Source: Grifola frondosa
Taxonomy: Eukaryota > Basidiomycota > Agaricomycetes > Polyporales > Grifolaceae
Direction: 5' to 3'
Length of the DNA stretch: 64,000 bases
Assembly (NCBI GenBank): GCA_001683735.1
Contig: LUGG01000006.1
Location: forward strand, 558,001 to 622,000
Shown: in pieces, positions 1-10,825 of the stretch
Numbering within the stretch: the stretch's first letter is position 1
Layout: each line of letters starts with the position of its first letter
Program-made: the position numbers and the translations under genes
Notes under the pieces: generated by a model
Databases searched by the model: none
What the model saw: the letters and a program-made list of their open reading frames with translations, nothing else
Told to the model about the DNA's origin: nothing

Positions 1-365
1 AATATGGTATCACCTCACGCAAGCCCGAATTCTACATATAGTCACTGTGGGATCTTCTTGGAGGAGGGGATTCTTCTAATTTTATCGTACGTTTGTTTTG
101 TTGTCCACGCATATGTACTTTATCGCAATGCTATCCATGTCCTGTATAATCTTACTGCTCGAACGCTTTTGCACAAAAACTCTTAATATTAACTTTATAC
201 GGTGAGTTGTTGCTGCAAGTGATAGTCTTCATTACGGTGACTCGAACAAAGCATATATTCATAAGTAACTCATTTGAACCATCGACGCTACACAACATAC
301 GATCCTCAAAGTAGACAGCAACTCCGCAGAACTTGAGAAGAACAATACCACAGGCAGTTTGGAAT
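1..365. other. No gene recognised (3' flank of the questin-oxidase-like gene)
   Basis: I see no convincing coding sequence here. The open frames on both strands are short and resemble no family I know. The stretch is probably the 3' untranslated region and downstream flank of the minus-strand gene that ends near 366. Confidence 0.5.
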
Positions 366-2060
366 TTACTGCCCATCATCCAAGCCTCGTCCCAGCCCAA
401 CCCGCTCCTATCCCAGTCATCCCGCGGTGTTTGCCCATAGGTGACCCAGCCCATGTAGTCCATCATCATTCCCGCGGCTCTGACAAAAATGCTCCCGTCC
501 ATCTTCGCCGTCCCCGGATGCGACTCCTTGAGATGGCCCTGACCGATTCGCGAAGAAAAGCCCCGATGGCGCTCCCTGGCGCAACGTCGCCGTAGATCTC
601 CGCAGCATACACCAGCCCCGCATCACTTTTGGATGGTGTGAGTCGGGAATGGCAGCCAGAGACGATCATTTCGCGGCCACGGGTTGTAGTCCTCATCCTT
701 ACGCGCATCGCCGAGGCACGTCGCATGCGGGCGACCGGTGATGGGACTGGGGGCCGAGGCACGTCCGTATAGGACATGAGGAGATCGGGCTTCATGACCG
801 GCCGCCCGCGCAGGATCGTGAGCAGCACGACGTTTGAGACAAAGCCGCGCAAGAGGTCCGCCTTGTGCTTCCCGTTCTTGAGTATGCCGAAGAGCGATGG
901 GAAGAAGATAGAGGACGTGACGAGGTGCATGAGGAAGAAATCCAGCCGTGGCTTCCTGCCTTCCTTTCCCGTTGCGAACGTAAGAAGCACTGAGGCGAAG
1001 ATGCACTCTTCGACCTTTGCATCGAATTCAGCGTCGCTGCCCGCCTCGTCGACGTAGTACTGACTGATGAGACGCCGCGCTTCTTTCGGGTGGTCGCTCT
1101 TCATAAATTTCGCCATCCAGTCGTATATGGTCGACGAGCGGTCATACGGCATGGGCGGGCCCAGATTCTGGTTGTCATAAAGATCGCGAAGTAGCTCGAG
1201 CAGCGACGGTCCGCGGGCGGTTTGGCGGTTCTCGCTGCTGTGTTTTGGGCGAGGCAGATGATTCGGGAGGGTTCTCGAAATTGAACATAATTGCGGGGAA
1301 AGCTAGGCTGACTGCTGCCATCGCAATACCGACGCGACGAGCTGGTCGTGCCAAACTCTACCCATACTGCCAAAATGAAGATCAATCCTGATTATTACGA
1401 AAGACCACAATATCTCTTACACCAATTTGTATGAATGGATGAAGACTGGTACAGGTGTCGGTCAGACGTGCTAAGACGGGAAACCGTAAACACTCACGCG
1501 CCACTCATGGTACGGATGATCATCGTCGCACCTCCGGCATTCGCGTGCTCAGAGAAAATATATCGTTCGAGAGTGGCAGTAACACCGATAGACTTGATTT
1601 CACCAGCGAAGAAATTGTAGTACCCATAGTAAGCACTGAAAGGGTGAGATCAATTATGAACGCCACACCAAGCAGGATAGAAAGCGGACTTCGCATTCCC
1701 GACGTATTGTACCCAGTTCTGGTCAGTAATGATGATATCCTTGTCCTTCGGATCGAGTTGAATAGGTCGCTGCATGGTTTCCCGTCTCTTTTCGATCTTC
1801 TTGAGCAACGATGCTGTGCCTCCAAGGTCGTATGCAGCGAGCAGACTGTACAAAATTAGTTAAGACATGCTTTGTGATAGTGCAAATGGATCATACTGGT
1901 GGCTCAAATGATTGTGGATGCTCGGAGCTCGATAGAAGCAGTGATGATTGTCAACATCGTACCGCAGGATGTCCTCAGCAACCTGCTTGGTCTTCGCATT
2001 GATGCCCGGAAGATGTAGGAGGCCTTTGCGTTGCAAAGAGTAGCTGTCCGACGAAGTCAT
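366..2060 (-). CDS. Questin oxidase-like (DUF4243) Baeyer-Villiger-type monooxygenase, frame broken at several G runs
   Basis: Questin oxidases (such as aspergillus GedK) open anthraquinone rings by a Baeyer-Villiger-type, NADPH-dependent oxidation. The product reads MTSSDSYSLQRKG, then the family-typical LPGINAKTKQVAEDILRYD and HNHLSHHLLAAYDLG across an intron at 1846-1896. It continues through DQNWVQYVGNA, SIGVTATLERYIFSEHA, PRLDFFLMHLVTSS, LLTILRGRPVMKP, DARKDEDYNPWP and DGSIFVRAAG to GLGWDEAW. Order and overall length (roughly 430-450 residues) fit a complete family member. The frame shifts several times, near 379, 544, 740, 1210, 1330, 1346 and 1361. Most shifts are restored by one extra G on the gene strand, including one giving the stop at 366-368. 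It is therefore either a young pseudogene or an intact gene with sequence errors. It diverges from the membrane-protein gene at 2933. Confidence 0.8.
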
Positions 2061-2932
2061 GCTTGCCCTCGAGGTTGAAGTGGACGGTAAGAGACTTATG
2101 AGTGGTGTTGGAGTGACCTAGGCCATAACAGAAGGCTTCCTCGACAGTTCTATCAGGAGAAGCAGATACATGCTCGTGACAGCCAGAGTGTATAAATGGA
2201 ACAACATATCAGGCCGACCCAAGTTGGGCGATGCAGTACTATTGTGGGTCCACGTACTAGTACGATGTCTGCGGAGATTACTAATCATATGCAGACGCCG
2301 CGGAGATTTGATGCTTGAGCTTGAGCGCTCTCGCTTCAATGATCCAGTAGATTCTCAGCCTTGTAGTACCGCCGCAAGCAATCTATCGTCCCTGCGCAAA
2401 TGTGCTACTGTGGAGGCGCATCTGTCCATCCCACAATCGGAAAAATGATGAACTTCAAGGGGTCCGAAGGTGGCGTGAGTCTTCGATCTGGAAACCAAGC
2501 ACTGAAAAAGAAAAAGACCACCGGTACTGTATCTTGTCGTTTCAGCATCATTTGATTAAAGTTCTCCCCGAAGTCAGTCCTTTACTCCAGATGGAATCAT
2601 ACTGTTTGTTCTCGCCGCTCCCCCTTCATGATGATCAGTTGGTAGCCCAAGCGCTCACTCCAACTTGAAGGGACGAATCAGCAATTGCTATTGGTGGGAT
2701 TGGTCGTGTCTCCGGCTTCACCGTCATCCGTATAAATGGTTACGGTTGTACTGAACCTCACGATGACATAAATAGCTCAGGATACGCTTCACAGATCTTT
2801 GAATGATCAAGTTGTACCAGATCAAAATATATCATAGGATTCGATAAAAAGGATACTCATCCTTTCCCTACTGGCTGCCTTTGCATCAAGTCTCGTGTCT
2901 CGTGTACATAGAGCCTACCTAGTCTCTTTGCA
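2061..2932. promoter_or_regulatory. Divergent intergenic region between the monooxygenase and the membrane-protein gene
   Basis: About 870 bp separate the two start codons, and I see no gene in between. The right part, from about 2402, recurs in decayed form at 12293-12690, so it belongs to an old local duplication. AT-rich TATA-like stretches occur just upstream of 2933, but none is clear enough to call. Confidence 0.4.
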
Positions 2933-4251
2933 ATGGCTCTTACTCCTTCGCAGCTCAATATTGTGAAACTGTTCTGTGAGACCTTGGTCTACGGTATAGC
3001 ACAGTCCCTTCAATGATGACAAGTGTCTGACAGTGTTTTTGGCAGGCTTCTATTGTGTTGTAATGGCCGCAGTGCTATACATTGTGTTGTATGTGTTCTG
3101 AAATTATCTCCTCTATGCTCGCTAATAAGGACTTCAGGACTGCTCGCCATCTGCTGCCGTCTCACAAGGGGCTTTTTTTGGTCGCCTTCATCATGTTTGC
3201 GCTCGCCACGGCTCATGAAGTCCTTGAACTCATCGCTTGCATCAGTGTCAAAGTACCTATCTCCAACACTCAAGCATCGGTTGCAATCGCACAATTTCTT
3301 GTGAGTGCAACAGTAACAAGAACCGAATTTCCTCCATTCTGATCATTTTAGGGACTACTGGGGGACTCCATCTTGATATGGAGAGTCTGGATAGTGTGGA
3401 ACAAGAAGATCCTAATTATCGTCTTCCCCGTTCTCGCTACTGTGGCTGCATTCGGTTAGTCAAACCGCACAGCATTTATGGAGTGATTCCTTCACTCACT
3501 ATTTTTCTAGTTATCGGAATTATATCCGCTGCCGTGATCACCTCTGTCAACTCGTTGAATCGTCTACTTCCCGTCCCTACAGGTGCACTGGCAGTTGTGA
3601 ATACATCGTTGTGTACTGGCTTAATTGCAGGAAGATTAGCGTGACTAATCGTCTATTCTTGCAACTCTAATAGAATTCAATTTTGTGCAGCTATTTAGAA
3701 TGGCGCATGGCGCAGATATCTGAATCGACAAGATTCCGTACGGGCAGGTCATACGGAAAAGTAATACTTCTCGTCATCGAGTCTGGCGCTATACTCGCAT
3801 CGGCCAATGTGAGTAAATGTTTTTTGCACAGTGATGTTGTTGATATTCATTTCCTGCCAGATCATCGCTTTGGTCCTTGAAAAAATGGAAAACCCGGGCT
3901 TACACGTTATACTCGACATACTGGCCCCTTTACTTGTGAGATTACCCATTTCCCAACCCGTATCCGATCATTCACATGCTGTTTTAGGGCCTTGTTCCGA
4001 CTCTCATAGTCGTCCTATCGCATATCGATCTCGCTCTGGGTAACCACGCCAATGAACGTTGCACGCGCACCGTGACAAGCTCGTTTGCGGCAAAGACTGG
4101 CAGCACTGGTACCACGATGTACATGACCCCGCTTCCTACCATCCACAGTCGCTATCCCGAAACCATTGCTGTCAGTATCGCGCAAGAGCGATCCAACGAG
4201 TCCGTCTGCATCAACTGGACCGAGAGAGGAGGCACTTCACTTGAGAAATGA
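2933..4251 (+). CDS. Multi-pass (about seven-helix) integral membrane protein of the common basidiomycete type
   Basis: At least seven exons join without frame breaks. Exon 1 starts MALTPSQLNIVK and ends at 2993; exon 2 is 3046-3088. The protein runs through hydrophobic segments such as GFYCVVMAAVLYIVL, GLFLVAFIMFALATAHEVLE, LILIVFP-like stretches and IGIISAAVITSV. It then has a loop with RFRTGRSYGKVILLVIESGA, a helix around IIALVLEKMEN, and a last helix LVPTLIVVLSHIDLALG before a hydrophilic tail ending TERGGTSLEK. The fragment GDSILIWRVWIVWNKK between helices 3 and 4 is typical of the large expanded family of basidiomycete serpentine membrane proteins (DUF6533/DUF6534-like), whose function is not known. 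Residues and order suggest a complete gene. Its promoter and third exon have a decayed partial copy at 12293-12860. Confidence 0.75.
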
Positions 4252-4557
4252 ATGATGTTCGATTTTGTGCTAAGGACTCTTCGCGGAGGAGGGAGCTTGT
4301 ATAATACTAGTAATATTATCAAGTGAAATTGAGTCGTTGTGCCGAGCTCTCTCCGCCTGTTTCCCCCGTGGGTGATCTTCCTCTTACAATTACAATTTTT
4401 CGTAAACGGATCGGATCAACCGGAATCTGCAACACTTTTATCTTCCCCAGCCGCACCCTCGGATGTAATTGTGTACCTCAGAGATTGCACCCGTTACTCC
4501 GACTTCTCAGGGACTCAAAATTCTGATCAGGCTCAGTGCTTAGCGCTCAGCGCTCAA
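4252..4557. other. Intergenic, no gene seen
   Basis: This is the 3' flank of the membrane-protein gene up to the inverted-repeat element. No coding frame looks real. The last five bases, ctcaa (4553-4557), are the left copy of the element's putative target-site duplication. Confidence 0.6.
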
Positions 4558-4584
4558 CCCCAGTGAAAAGTCCGGATAAGCAGA
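4558..4584 (+). repeat. Left terminal inverted repeat (27 bp)
   Basis: Perfect match, in reverse complement, to 5958-5984. Preceded by the 5-bp direct repeat ctcaa. Confidence 0.85.
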
Positions 4585-5957
4585 ACGAGGAATACCGAGG
4601 CAGATCACGGCGCCTCGCCCATATCTCGGTATATCCAGGCAAGTCACTGTCGGATCTGTGTCAGATGTGACTTCGTTGCTCTTCCACTCACTGTCGAGAC
4701 GACAAACATGATTCTGACTTGTGATTCGTGGCTGGCTCGTACTTGTTTTGCACACTCCACCGTCGCAACACGCTGGCAACTGCGTGACGCTCTGTTTTGT
4801 TTTGTCTTGTCTATGTGCGGCCGCCTGCTCCGTTTGTACATACGACACTGCAACATCGCCGCGTGACTCAAGTATAATTGACGTGGCATGCTCTTCCTAA
4901 GTTCCTCTGTTGGGCTTGTTCTGTACCACCATCTACCACCATCCTGTGCTATGTTTTCTATGTTTTCTATGGGCTCCCCCTCCCTCCATGTCCTCAGTAA
5001 CTCCTTGGCTGTCTCTTCTGGCTTGAATCCATCTTGTGAGCACTCGGAAGTTACAGAATACCAGAGCAAGGGTCAGTCTTCACTCTATCTTCTCCCGTGC
5101 TTCCGGCCAAATTCTCTCCGTAGAAATTGGCTTGATCCCGAACAACCGCCGCCGCCGCATCGTACACAGTGTGAGTGTCCACGCGTCGTGTCATGTTCGC
5201 AAACTTCGCGTCAAGCTCGAGTCATGCGCCGTCTGCACACTCAATGTCGCCTGTGTTAGGTACATCCATTATATTGCACCCGGATTGTGCGCTACCTGTG
5301 CCCTTGGCGTTGTCGTTGCCGACCATCATGTCCTTGAATTAACCATCTTCGAGTCCCTTCTTCGAGCACATGGCGCAAAATGGTAGGTGCAGTGTGCTTC
5401 ACAGCTGTAGACTGTGCTGATGGCCTTCACGCAGTGCTCTCGTCTCTCCATGGAGTGGACCTTCCTATTTCTGGTATGTTTATGTTCAAATCTATCTGCT
5501 GAAAGCATACACTGACAATCATCAACGTCCTTAGATGCCAATCCGACATTTGAGTTGCATTTGAGACCGAATTCGGCAGTACGTCACGCGACAGCATTTG
5601 TGAGTGTACGAAAACCTACATAGTATCGTGTACGTCGCTGACATTCTGTTATGGAATTGTTACAGTGTTCCTCCCACTTTTGCTGCTGGCGACATGGCAT
5701 GGTGGAGTGGAGCGGGAGCGGGAGCGGGGTGGTGGGGTCCGCGGCGGGAACCGTAGTGGCAGATTAAGGCTGTGCGAGGCGTGCAAATGTACCTAGTTCT
5801 GCATGGATGTGCCGTGATTTTCCAATATATACAATTTTTCATTCCTGGATTTGCCTGGATATTCCGTGACCCAGATCTCGAGGAGTCTCATTTTTCTAGG
5901 AATATCGAGGCAGATCACGGCGGGCGCTTAGCCGTGATCTGCCTGGATATTCCTGGA

Positions 5958-5984
5958 TCTGCTTATCCGGACTTTTCACTGGGG
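5958..5984 (-). repeat. Right terminal inverted repeat (27 bp)
   Basis: Perfect match, in reverse complement, to 4558-4584. Followed by the 5-bp direct repeat ctcaa. Confidence 0.85.
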
Positions 5985-6744
5985 CTCAACGTTCAACCCT
6001 CAGAACCGCGAAGATGATTGAACTTTAATGATTTCTATCTCAAGGATCATAGCGCTAGTGAGTAGTAGCATCTGATCATGTTCGGATTCTTTCTAAATAA
6101 GGAAGAATATTATCCTGAGAGCGCTGCGTAGCGCTCGAAGCTTTAGATGTGCCTCACTGCATAGTGCGGCGGGCGATGCACTGCTACTCCACATTCCACG
6201 CATTCTCCGCCACTCCGGAAATGCCGCTGTCGAGATACAGCGTGATGCAATTCAGAGTCCTGGCCATCTTACCTCACACAGCGACACCTTATGTATCAGA
6301 GCGCTGAGCAATCAAACTTCACCATCAAGATCAACCTGAACGGTGGGTACTCCCAGCACTGGCATGCGACAGGCCCAAATCTTACAGCAATACCCCAAGT
6401 ATTCAACTGTCTCCGATAGTGGTAACTCCGACATGGCTGCGGATGTCCGAGCGAACAACCACTGCCTTCTGTACGTCATCTTCGTTGTCATCTCCCATTA
6501 ACTATATTCTTCCTGTCCGATATATCACTCCAGGGGAAATCTAGTCAACTACGCCGATAACACTCAGATCATTCCCGTGAACCTGTGTATGCCTCTCCAA
6601 GTGGATCATCTGTCATCCTGCCGGTCATCGTATTCACATAGCGGTGGTATTTCTCCGCCAGCTAAGTAACTACTGCCATCTCAGTGAGTCTCATAAAATG
6701 GCAGAGCCTGAATCTTTGGAAAAAATCCTTCACACATACCTGCA
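5985..6744. other. Intergenic stretch upstream of the prenyltransferase; holds exon-like pieces, otherwise no gene
   Basis: Apart from the exon-like pieces listed at 6293-6590 I see no gene. The short open frame reading MAEPESLEKILHTYL from 6698 overlaps the true prenyltransferase start at 6745 in another frame, so it was not used. Confidence 0.4.
6293..6590 (+). other. Possible exons of an unrecognised small gene or relic
   Basis: Three pieces look like exons separated by introns of normal size. One gives SNFTIKINLNG. After a GT..AG gap the next gives GNSDMAADVRANNHCLL, ending at a good donor (gtacgt). The third gives GNLVNYADNTQIIPVNLC. The second and third join in phase. The first joins in phase only if one G is supplied at its donor, the same defect seen in neighbouring genes. 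I do not recognise the family, and no clear start or stop was found, so this may be a remnant. Confidence 0.25.
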
Positions 6745-7999
6745 ATGTCTGAAAGTGCCCATGAATCAGCTGCGGAGCCTCCATCGCCAACATGGTGGTG
6801 GTATTTCAAGTTGACCAGGTTGCACAAATTTCCTGCCGGATCTATTCTATTATTCTGGCCGTGCGGTACGTACACTCGATTAGATTGCATCTAAATAAAT
6901 TGAAGTGCTCATCTTATTGATTTAAGCATGGGGAATAGCCATGAGCGCATACAGGGTCAATTTACCTCTTGGACAAGTCATTACTCAAACTGTGCTGTAT
7001 CTCCTTGGCAGCACTCTTCGTCACAACGCCGGGTGTATCTGGAACGACATATGTGATCGTGACTTTGATCGTCAAGTTGGTAAGTAAATGTTCAGTTCAC
7101 AAAACTTATACTCATCATCTGGAGAAATGTAGCTCGTTGCAAGACTAGACCTCTTGCCTGTGGCGCCGTATCAGTGACTGGCGCCGTCGTTCTTTTCATA
7201 GCTCACCTTATAGCATGCTCCATCCTCGTCAAGCTTTCTGGTTCTGCGGGGTTTGTTTCCTGCTTATAATGGTAGTGCAGTCTTTTACATTCTACCAGAT
7301 TCAAAATTGGTCTTGTTGGCTTGTTCTTTATCGACACACTGTATCCCTTCATGAAACGCTGGACAAATTGGCCGCAAGCATGGCTGGGTCGGTTACATTA
7401 CAAATCCTTTTGTATTTTCTGACGAGATTTTAGGTCTCGCAATCACTTGGGGACTCCCTGTTTCTTGGATTTCGATCAGGGGCCCAGCAGATTTGGACGC
7501 GATGTTCGTATTGTTTGTGGGAGGTGTATGTACGTATTATCGCTGCCGCCAATCCTACCCATCATAAATCATAAGCAACAGCTGGACCATATTCTACGAT
7601 ACCATTTACGGTTGTCAAGATAGGCGCGATGATGTGAAAGCCGGTGTCAAGTCTACGGCGGTGCTGTTCGGAAACAACGTCCGGCCAATCTTGGCTATAT
7701 TCGCGGCTCTCTTCGTGGGTTGCATTGCATATGCAGGCGTTCGGAACGGTGCCAGTTACAGCTACTTTGCCCTTTCCGTTGGTGGCACCGCGTTGCACTT
7801 GGCTTGGCAGCTTCGCACGTTGGATTTTGACAATAGCGCTGAATGTTGGGATATGTTCACGGTGGGCCTCATTCTGAGTCGTCTGGTACATCGAGACTCA
7901 ACGATGGCTTCGCATTGGCAGCTCAACGGAAACCAGCTAGGAATGATTATTTGGGGAGGAATGCTTGGTGACTATGTGAATAAAGTTGTATTCTCATAG
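6745..7999 (+). CDS. UbiA-family aromatic prenyltransferase (membrane-bound)
   Basis: UbiA enzymes transfer an isoprenoid chain to an aromatic or polyketide acceptor within membranes. Exons read by hand are 6745-6865, 6927-7079, 7133-7250, 7299-7387, 7434-7530, 7582-7861 and 7922-7999, totalling 311 residues, normal for the family. The first Asp-rich motif is NDICDRDFD, followed by ARCKTRPL. The second is YDTIYGCQDRRDD. RLHKFPAGSILLFWPCAWG near the N terminus is also family-typical. The start MSESAHESAAEPP was chosen because it is in frame with the conserved core and has no long leader, arguing against mitochondrial COQ2. The donor after 7530 reads tatgtacgt where phase requires tatggtacgt, so one G seems missing. 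The CKTRPL form and the neighbours suggest a meroterpenoid-type enzyme (inference). Confidence 0.85.
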
Positions 8000-8655
8000 A
8001 TTTGGCTTGTAAGAAAAATACTATGAGACTGCTTCTTTTTTTATTTTTTATTTTTATTAAACTCGACGGCGTGAACAGAGTCATGTGATCTCAGACGTAC
8101 AACTTAATTTCCGCCACAAACTGTCTCAAGCTGTCCGTAAATATTCAACGTTCAACGTTCAATGTATGTACATACGACCGTTTCTCAGCGTTCATAATTG
8201 ATCGATTGATCTCTCGGACGTACTCGTGATCGAATTAGGTACCACACAAATGATCATATCTGTGCGTCACGGCCGCACTAGTGGCAACCGGTCTGATCAG
8301 CTTCAAGCGCCGTACAGTCTTCGTGAGACTTCCCCGATTTTGTCACTGATTGCGAACACTCCTTTCAGGAACGCGAACAAATTCTGGAAGGCATCGCGGA
8401 ACAAACATCTGACCATCCAATAGGCAGAGCAAGAGTATCTTTTCATCGTGACGTGGATTGTTAGAATGCAACTTTCATCTAAAGCTGTTCACAGCCCGGC
8501 TGATAAGGGGGCGATGGTATGATGTCGCAGCGTAAGAGTGCCCGATGCACTTTCCAGCCAATAATCGAGTATGACCTGACACGCGCGCAGTCAGCTAAAT
8601 TGTCCCAATTATCCGCAAATGACGCCCTCATCCTGGCATTATTGACCGAATTTCT
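8000..8655. other. Intergenic; T-rich tract, no gene seen
   Basis: A T-rich tract at about 8035-8060 follows the prenyltransferase stop and probably lies in its 3' end region. The rest should include the P450 promoter. Open frames here are short and unconvincing. Confidence 0.5.
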
Positions 8656-10825
8656 ATGGGTTCTCTCCTACTTGTAACAGCTCTCGTATTCAGTACCCTC
8701 GTTATATTGCATTACGCAAGGCGTCGACTGAGTTCATTGCCGCCTGGTCCTCTGGGACTGCCTTTAATTGGCAACCTTTTCGACACGACAACTCACGAAC
8801 AGTGGAGAACTGCTGTCCACTGGGGAAGAAATTCGGTTTGTCCACTTTGTACGCTTACTATTGCTGAATGACTGAAACTTGTATTATAGGCGATGTAGTT
8901 TACTTGGAGGTTTTAGGAACCCCAATAATATTCTTGAATAGTGCGCAAGCAGTCGTGGAACTTTTGCGGAGACGCGGTGCAATATATTCAGATCGGCCCC
9001 ACCTCACAATGGCGTGCGACTTGTATGCCCGCTGTCCATTATCATTGCTGCTGCCATTTAATACCGCTGCCTTCAGATGCGAGATGGGCAACCTCATTCC
9101 CTTATCAAGATACGGTGAACGATTTAAGTTAGAACAGAGACTGATGAGCCAAGCTCTAAGTCCTACTGCGATCGGGAAATGGCAACCTCTTGTGATGAAG
9201 GAGACCTATTTGCTTCTCAAACATATTCTGGACTTCCCCAAAGAATATGTGCCTCATCTCCGAAGGTATGTCACAGTTTTGATAAGTTCACCCTAACACT
9301 GTATAATAATGTACTGCTCAGGATGGCGGGGTCATTGATTTTTACAACGATATATGGCTACCACGTCGCAACCGATCACGATCCGTACGTGGAGGCTGCG
9401 GAAGAATTCATGCAGATTTCCTCCTACGCTATAACAGCGGGATGGCTAGTGGATTTCATGCCATTCTGTTCAGTCCACCTTTCTTCATCTCCGCCATTTA
9501 TTTATATTTATCGATCGCTTCACAGTGCGATGGCTTCCTTGGACCACCTTCCACAAGATTGCTGCTGAATGGCGCGTGAAAATAGGCGAATGGGTGGAGG
9601 GTCCGCATGCAATGTTCAAGGCACTGCCGGTGAGGCAATACAATCCATTGCTTACTCCATTTGCCCATTAATAATGCGTAGGATTCTAATGTCAAGAGGA
9701 TCTCATTTTGTGGAACCCTGCTTTTGAATGAGGACGGTCAAATAACCAATCCAGATATTGAAGACCGAGTGAAGTGGATTGCAACATCAGTATATGGCGG
9801 TATGTGGCCTTTGTCTCGCAATAAAAGCCTTATCTCACTGATGTAAATATATTAGCGGGGTCAGATACGGTGCTTTATAACTACTTTTCATTTGACCAGG
9901 ACGTTGATAGCGAGCTCTTCAGACCGTCGCCACCTTATCTCAGTTCATACTTGCTATGGTTCATTATCCACACGTTCTCAGAAAGGCTCAGCGAGAGATC
10001 GACGATGTAGTTGGCCCAGATCGGCTGCCGACTTTTGATGACCGACAAAGTCTGCCTTACATTGAATGCATCCTGAAGGAGTGCTTGCGATGGGGACTCC
10101 AGTGCCACTCAGTGAGTATTCACATTTGGTTTTCCAAGAATTTGTTATGATTTCTGTGAACAGCGCCACCGCATCTTCTGATGCAAGCAGATGAATACCG
10201 AGGATACAGGCTGCCGAAGGGCTCGTTTGTGAGTAATCCTCCCTTCATACACGCCATCGAATGAAGATACCTGACTCGATCTCGTCAGTGTATCGCCAAC
10301 ATGTGGTGCGATTCCATCCCACTCTCTGATCACAGCGCAGTGCTAACCTGTCAGACAGGGCCATCCTCCACGACGAATCCCTCTATCCTGATCCGCACAA
10401 GTTCTATCCCGAGCGATTCGAAGAAGAAATGGACCCCGACCTGACCAAGCTCGTTGACCCGGATAACTACGCGTTCGGCTTCGGCAGAAGGTGAGCCTGC
10501 GGCTGTTGTGGGACGCTTATTACACGACCAACTGACATGTCAAGCAGACGTTGCCCCGGCGTGCACTTCGCGAACCAGTCGTTGTGGTTTGCGATTGCGT
10601 CCATCATTGCGTGCTTCGACATTGCTCCCGCTGTCAACGAAGATGGTCTTGCGATCCTCCCGGAGCTGTTGTTCGCACCAGGAGCCTTCAGGTCCGTGAT
10701 AAACATTATAGTCGTTGCATCTCATTCATGACGGTGATGTTAGGCACCCCAAACCTTTCGAGTGTTCGATAAAACCACGTAGGGAGGCCGTCAGAACGCT
10801 GATCCAGAGAACAGCGGCTGTGTGA
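8656..10825 (+). CDS. Cytochrome P450 monooxygenase (basidiomycete OrdA-like type)
   Basis: The protein starts with a membrane anchor, MGSLLLVTALVFSTLVILHY, then the proline hinge LPPGPLGLPLIGN. About a dozen exons join through DLCEMGNLIPLSRYGERFK, LIFTTIYGYHVATDHD, the I-helix threonine pair GSDTT, KAQREIDDVVGPDRLPTFDD, the K-helix ExxR motif in ECILKECLRWG and the PERF motif (FYPERFEEE). The haem-binding signature is FGFGRRRCPG, with Cys as axial ligand, split by an intron at about 10491-10547. The tail ends RTLIQRTAAV. One frame break lies at 10092-10095: WGTPVPL needs five G where four are present. With that base the gene is complete, about 500 residues. It probably hydroxylates a small hydrophobic substrate at the ER membrane. 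A decayed copy of its 3' third lies at 16284-16883. Confidence 0.85.

Larger units (their letters stand above)
4558..5984. mobile_element. Terminal-inverted-repeat DNA transposon, apparently non-autonomous (1,427 bp)
   Basis: The two ends are perfect 27-bp inverted repeats beginning CCCCAGTGAAAAGTCCGG. They are flanked on both sides by the same 5 bases, ctcaa (4553-4557 and 5985-5989), as expected from a target-site duplication. A subterminal motif, gaggcagatcacggc, recurs near both ends in both orientations (around 4600, 5905 and 5930), and at the right end it forms a hairpin of about 23 bp. Such motifs often serve as transposase binding sites. I found no transposase with a DDE or RNase H signature. 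A 141-codon open frame on the minus strand (4644-5069) looks mildly protein-like but is not recognisable; it could be captured host sequence. I cannot assign a superfamily. Confidence 0.8.

Noticed and set aside
4644..5069. 141-codon minus-strand frame within the inverted-repeat element considered as a transposase
   Set aside because: It has no DDE/DDD or zinc-finger pattern and is far too short for the known transposases. Kept only as a possible captured fragment.
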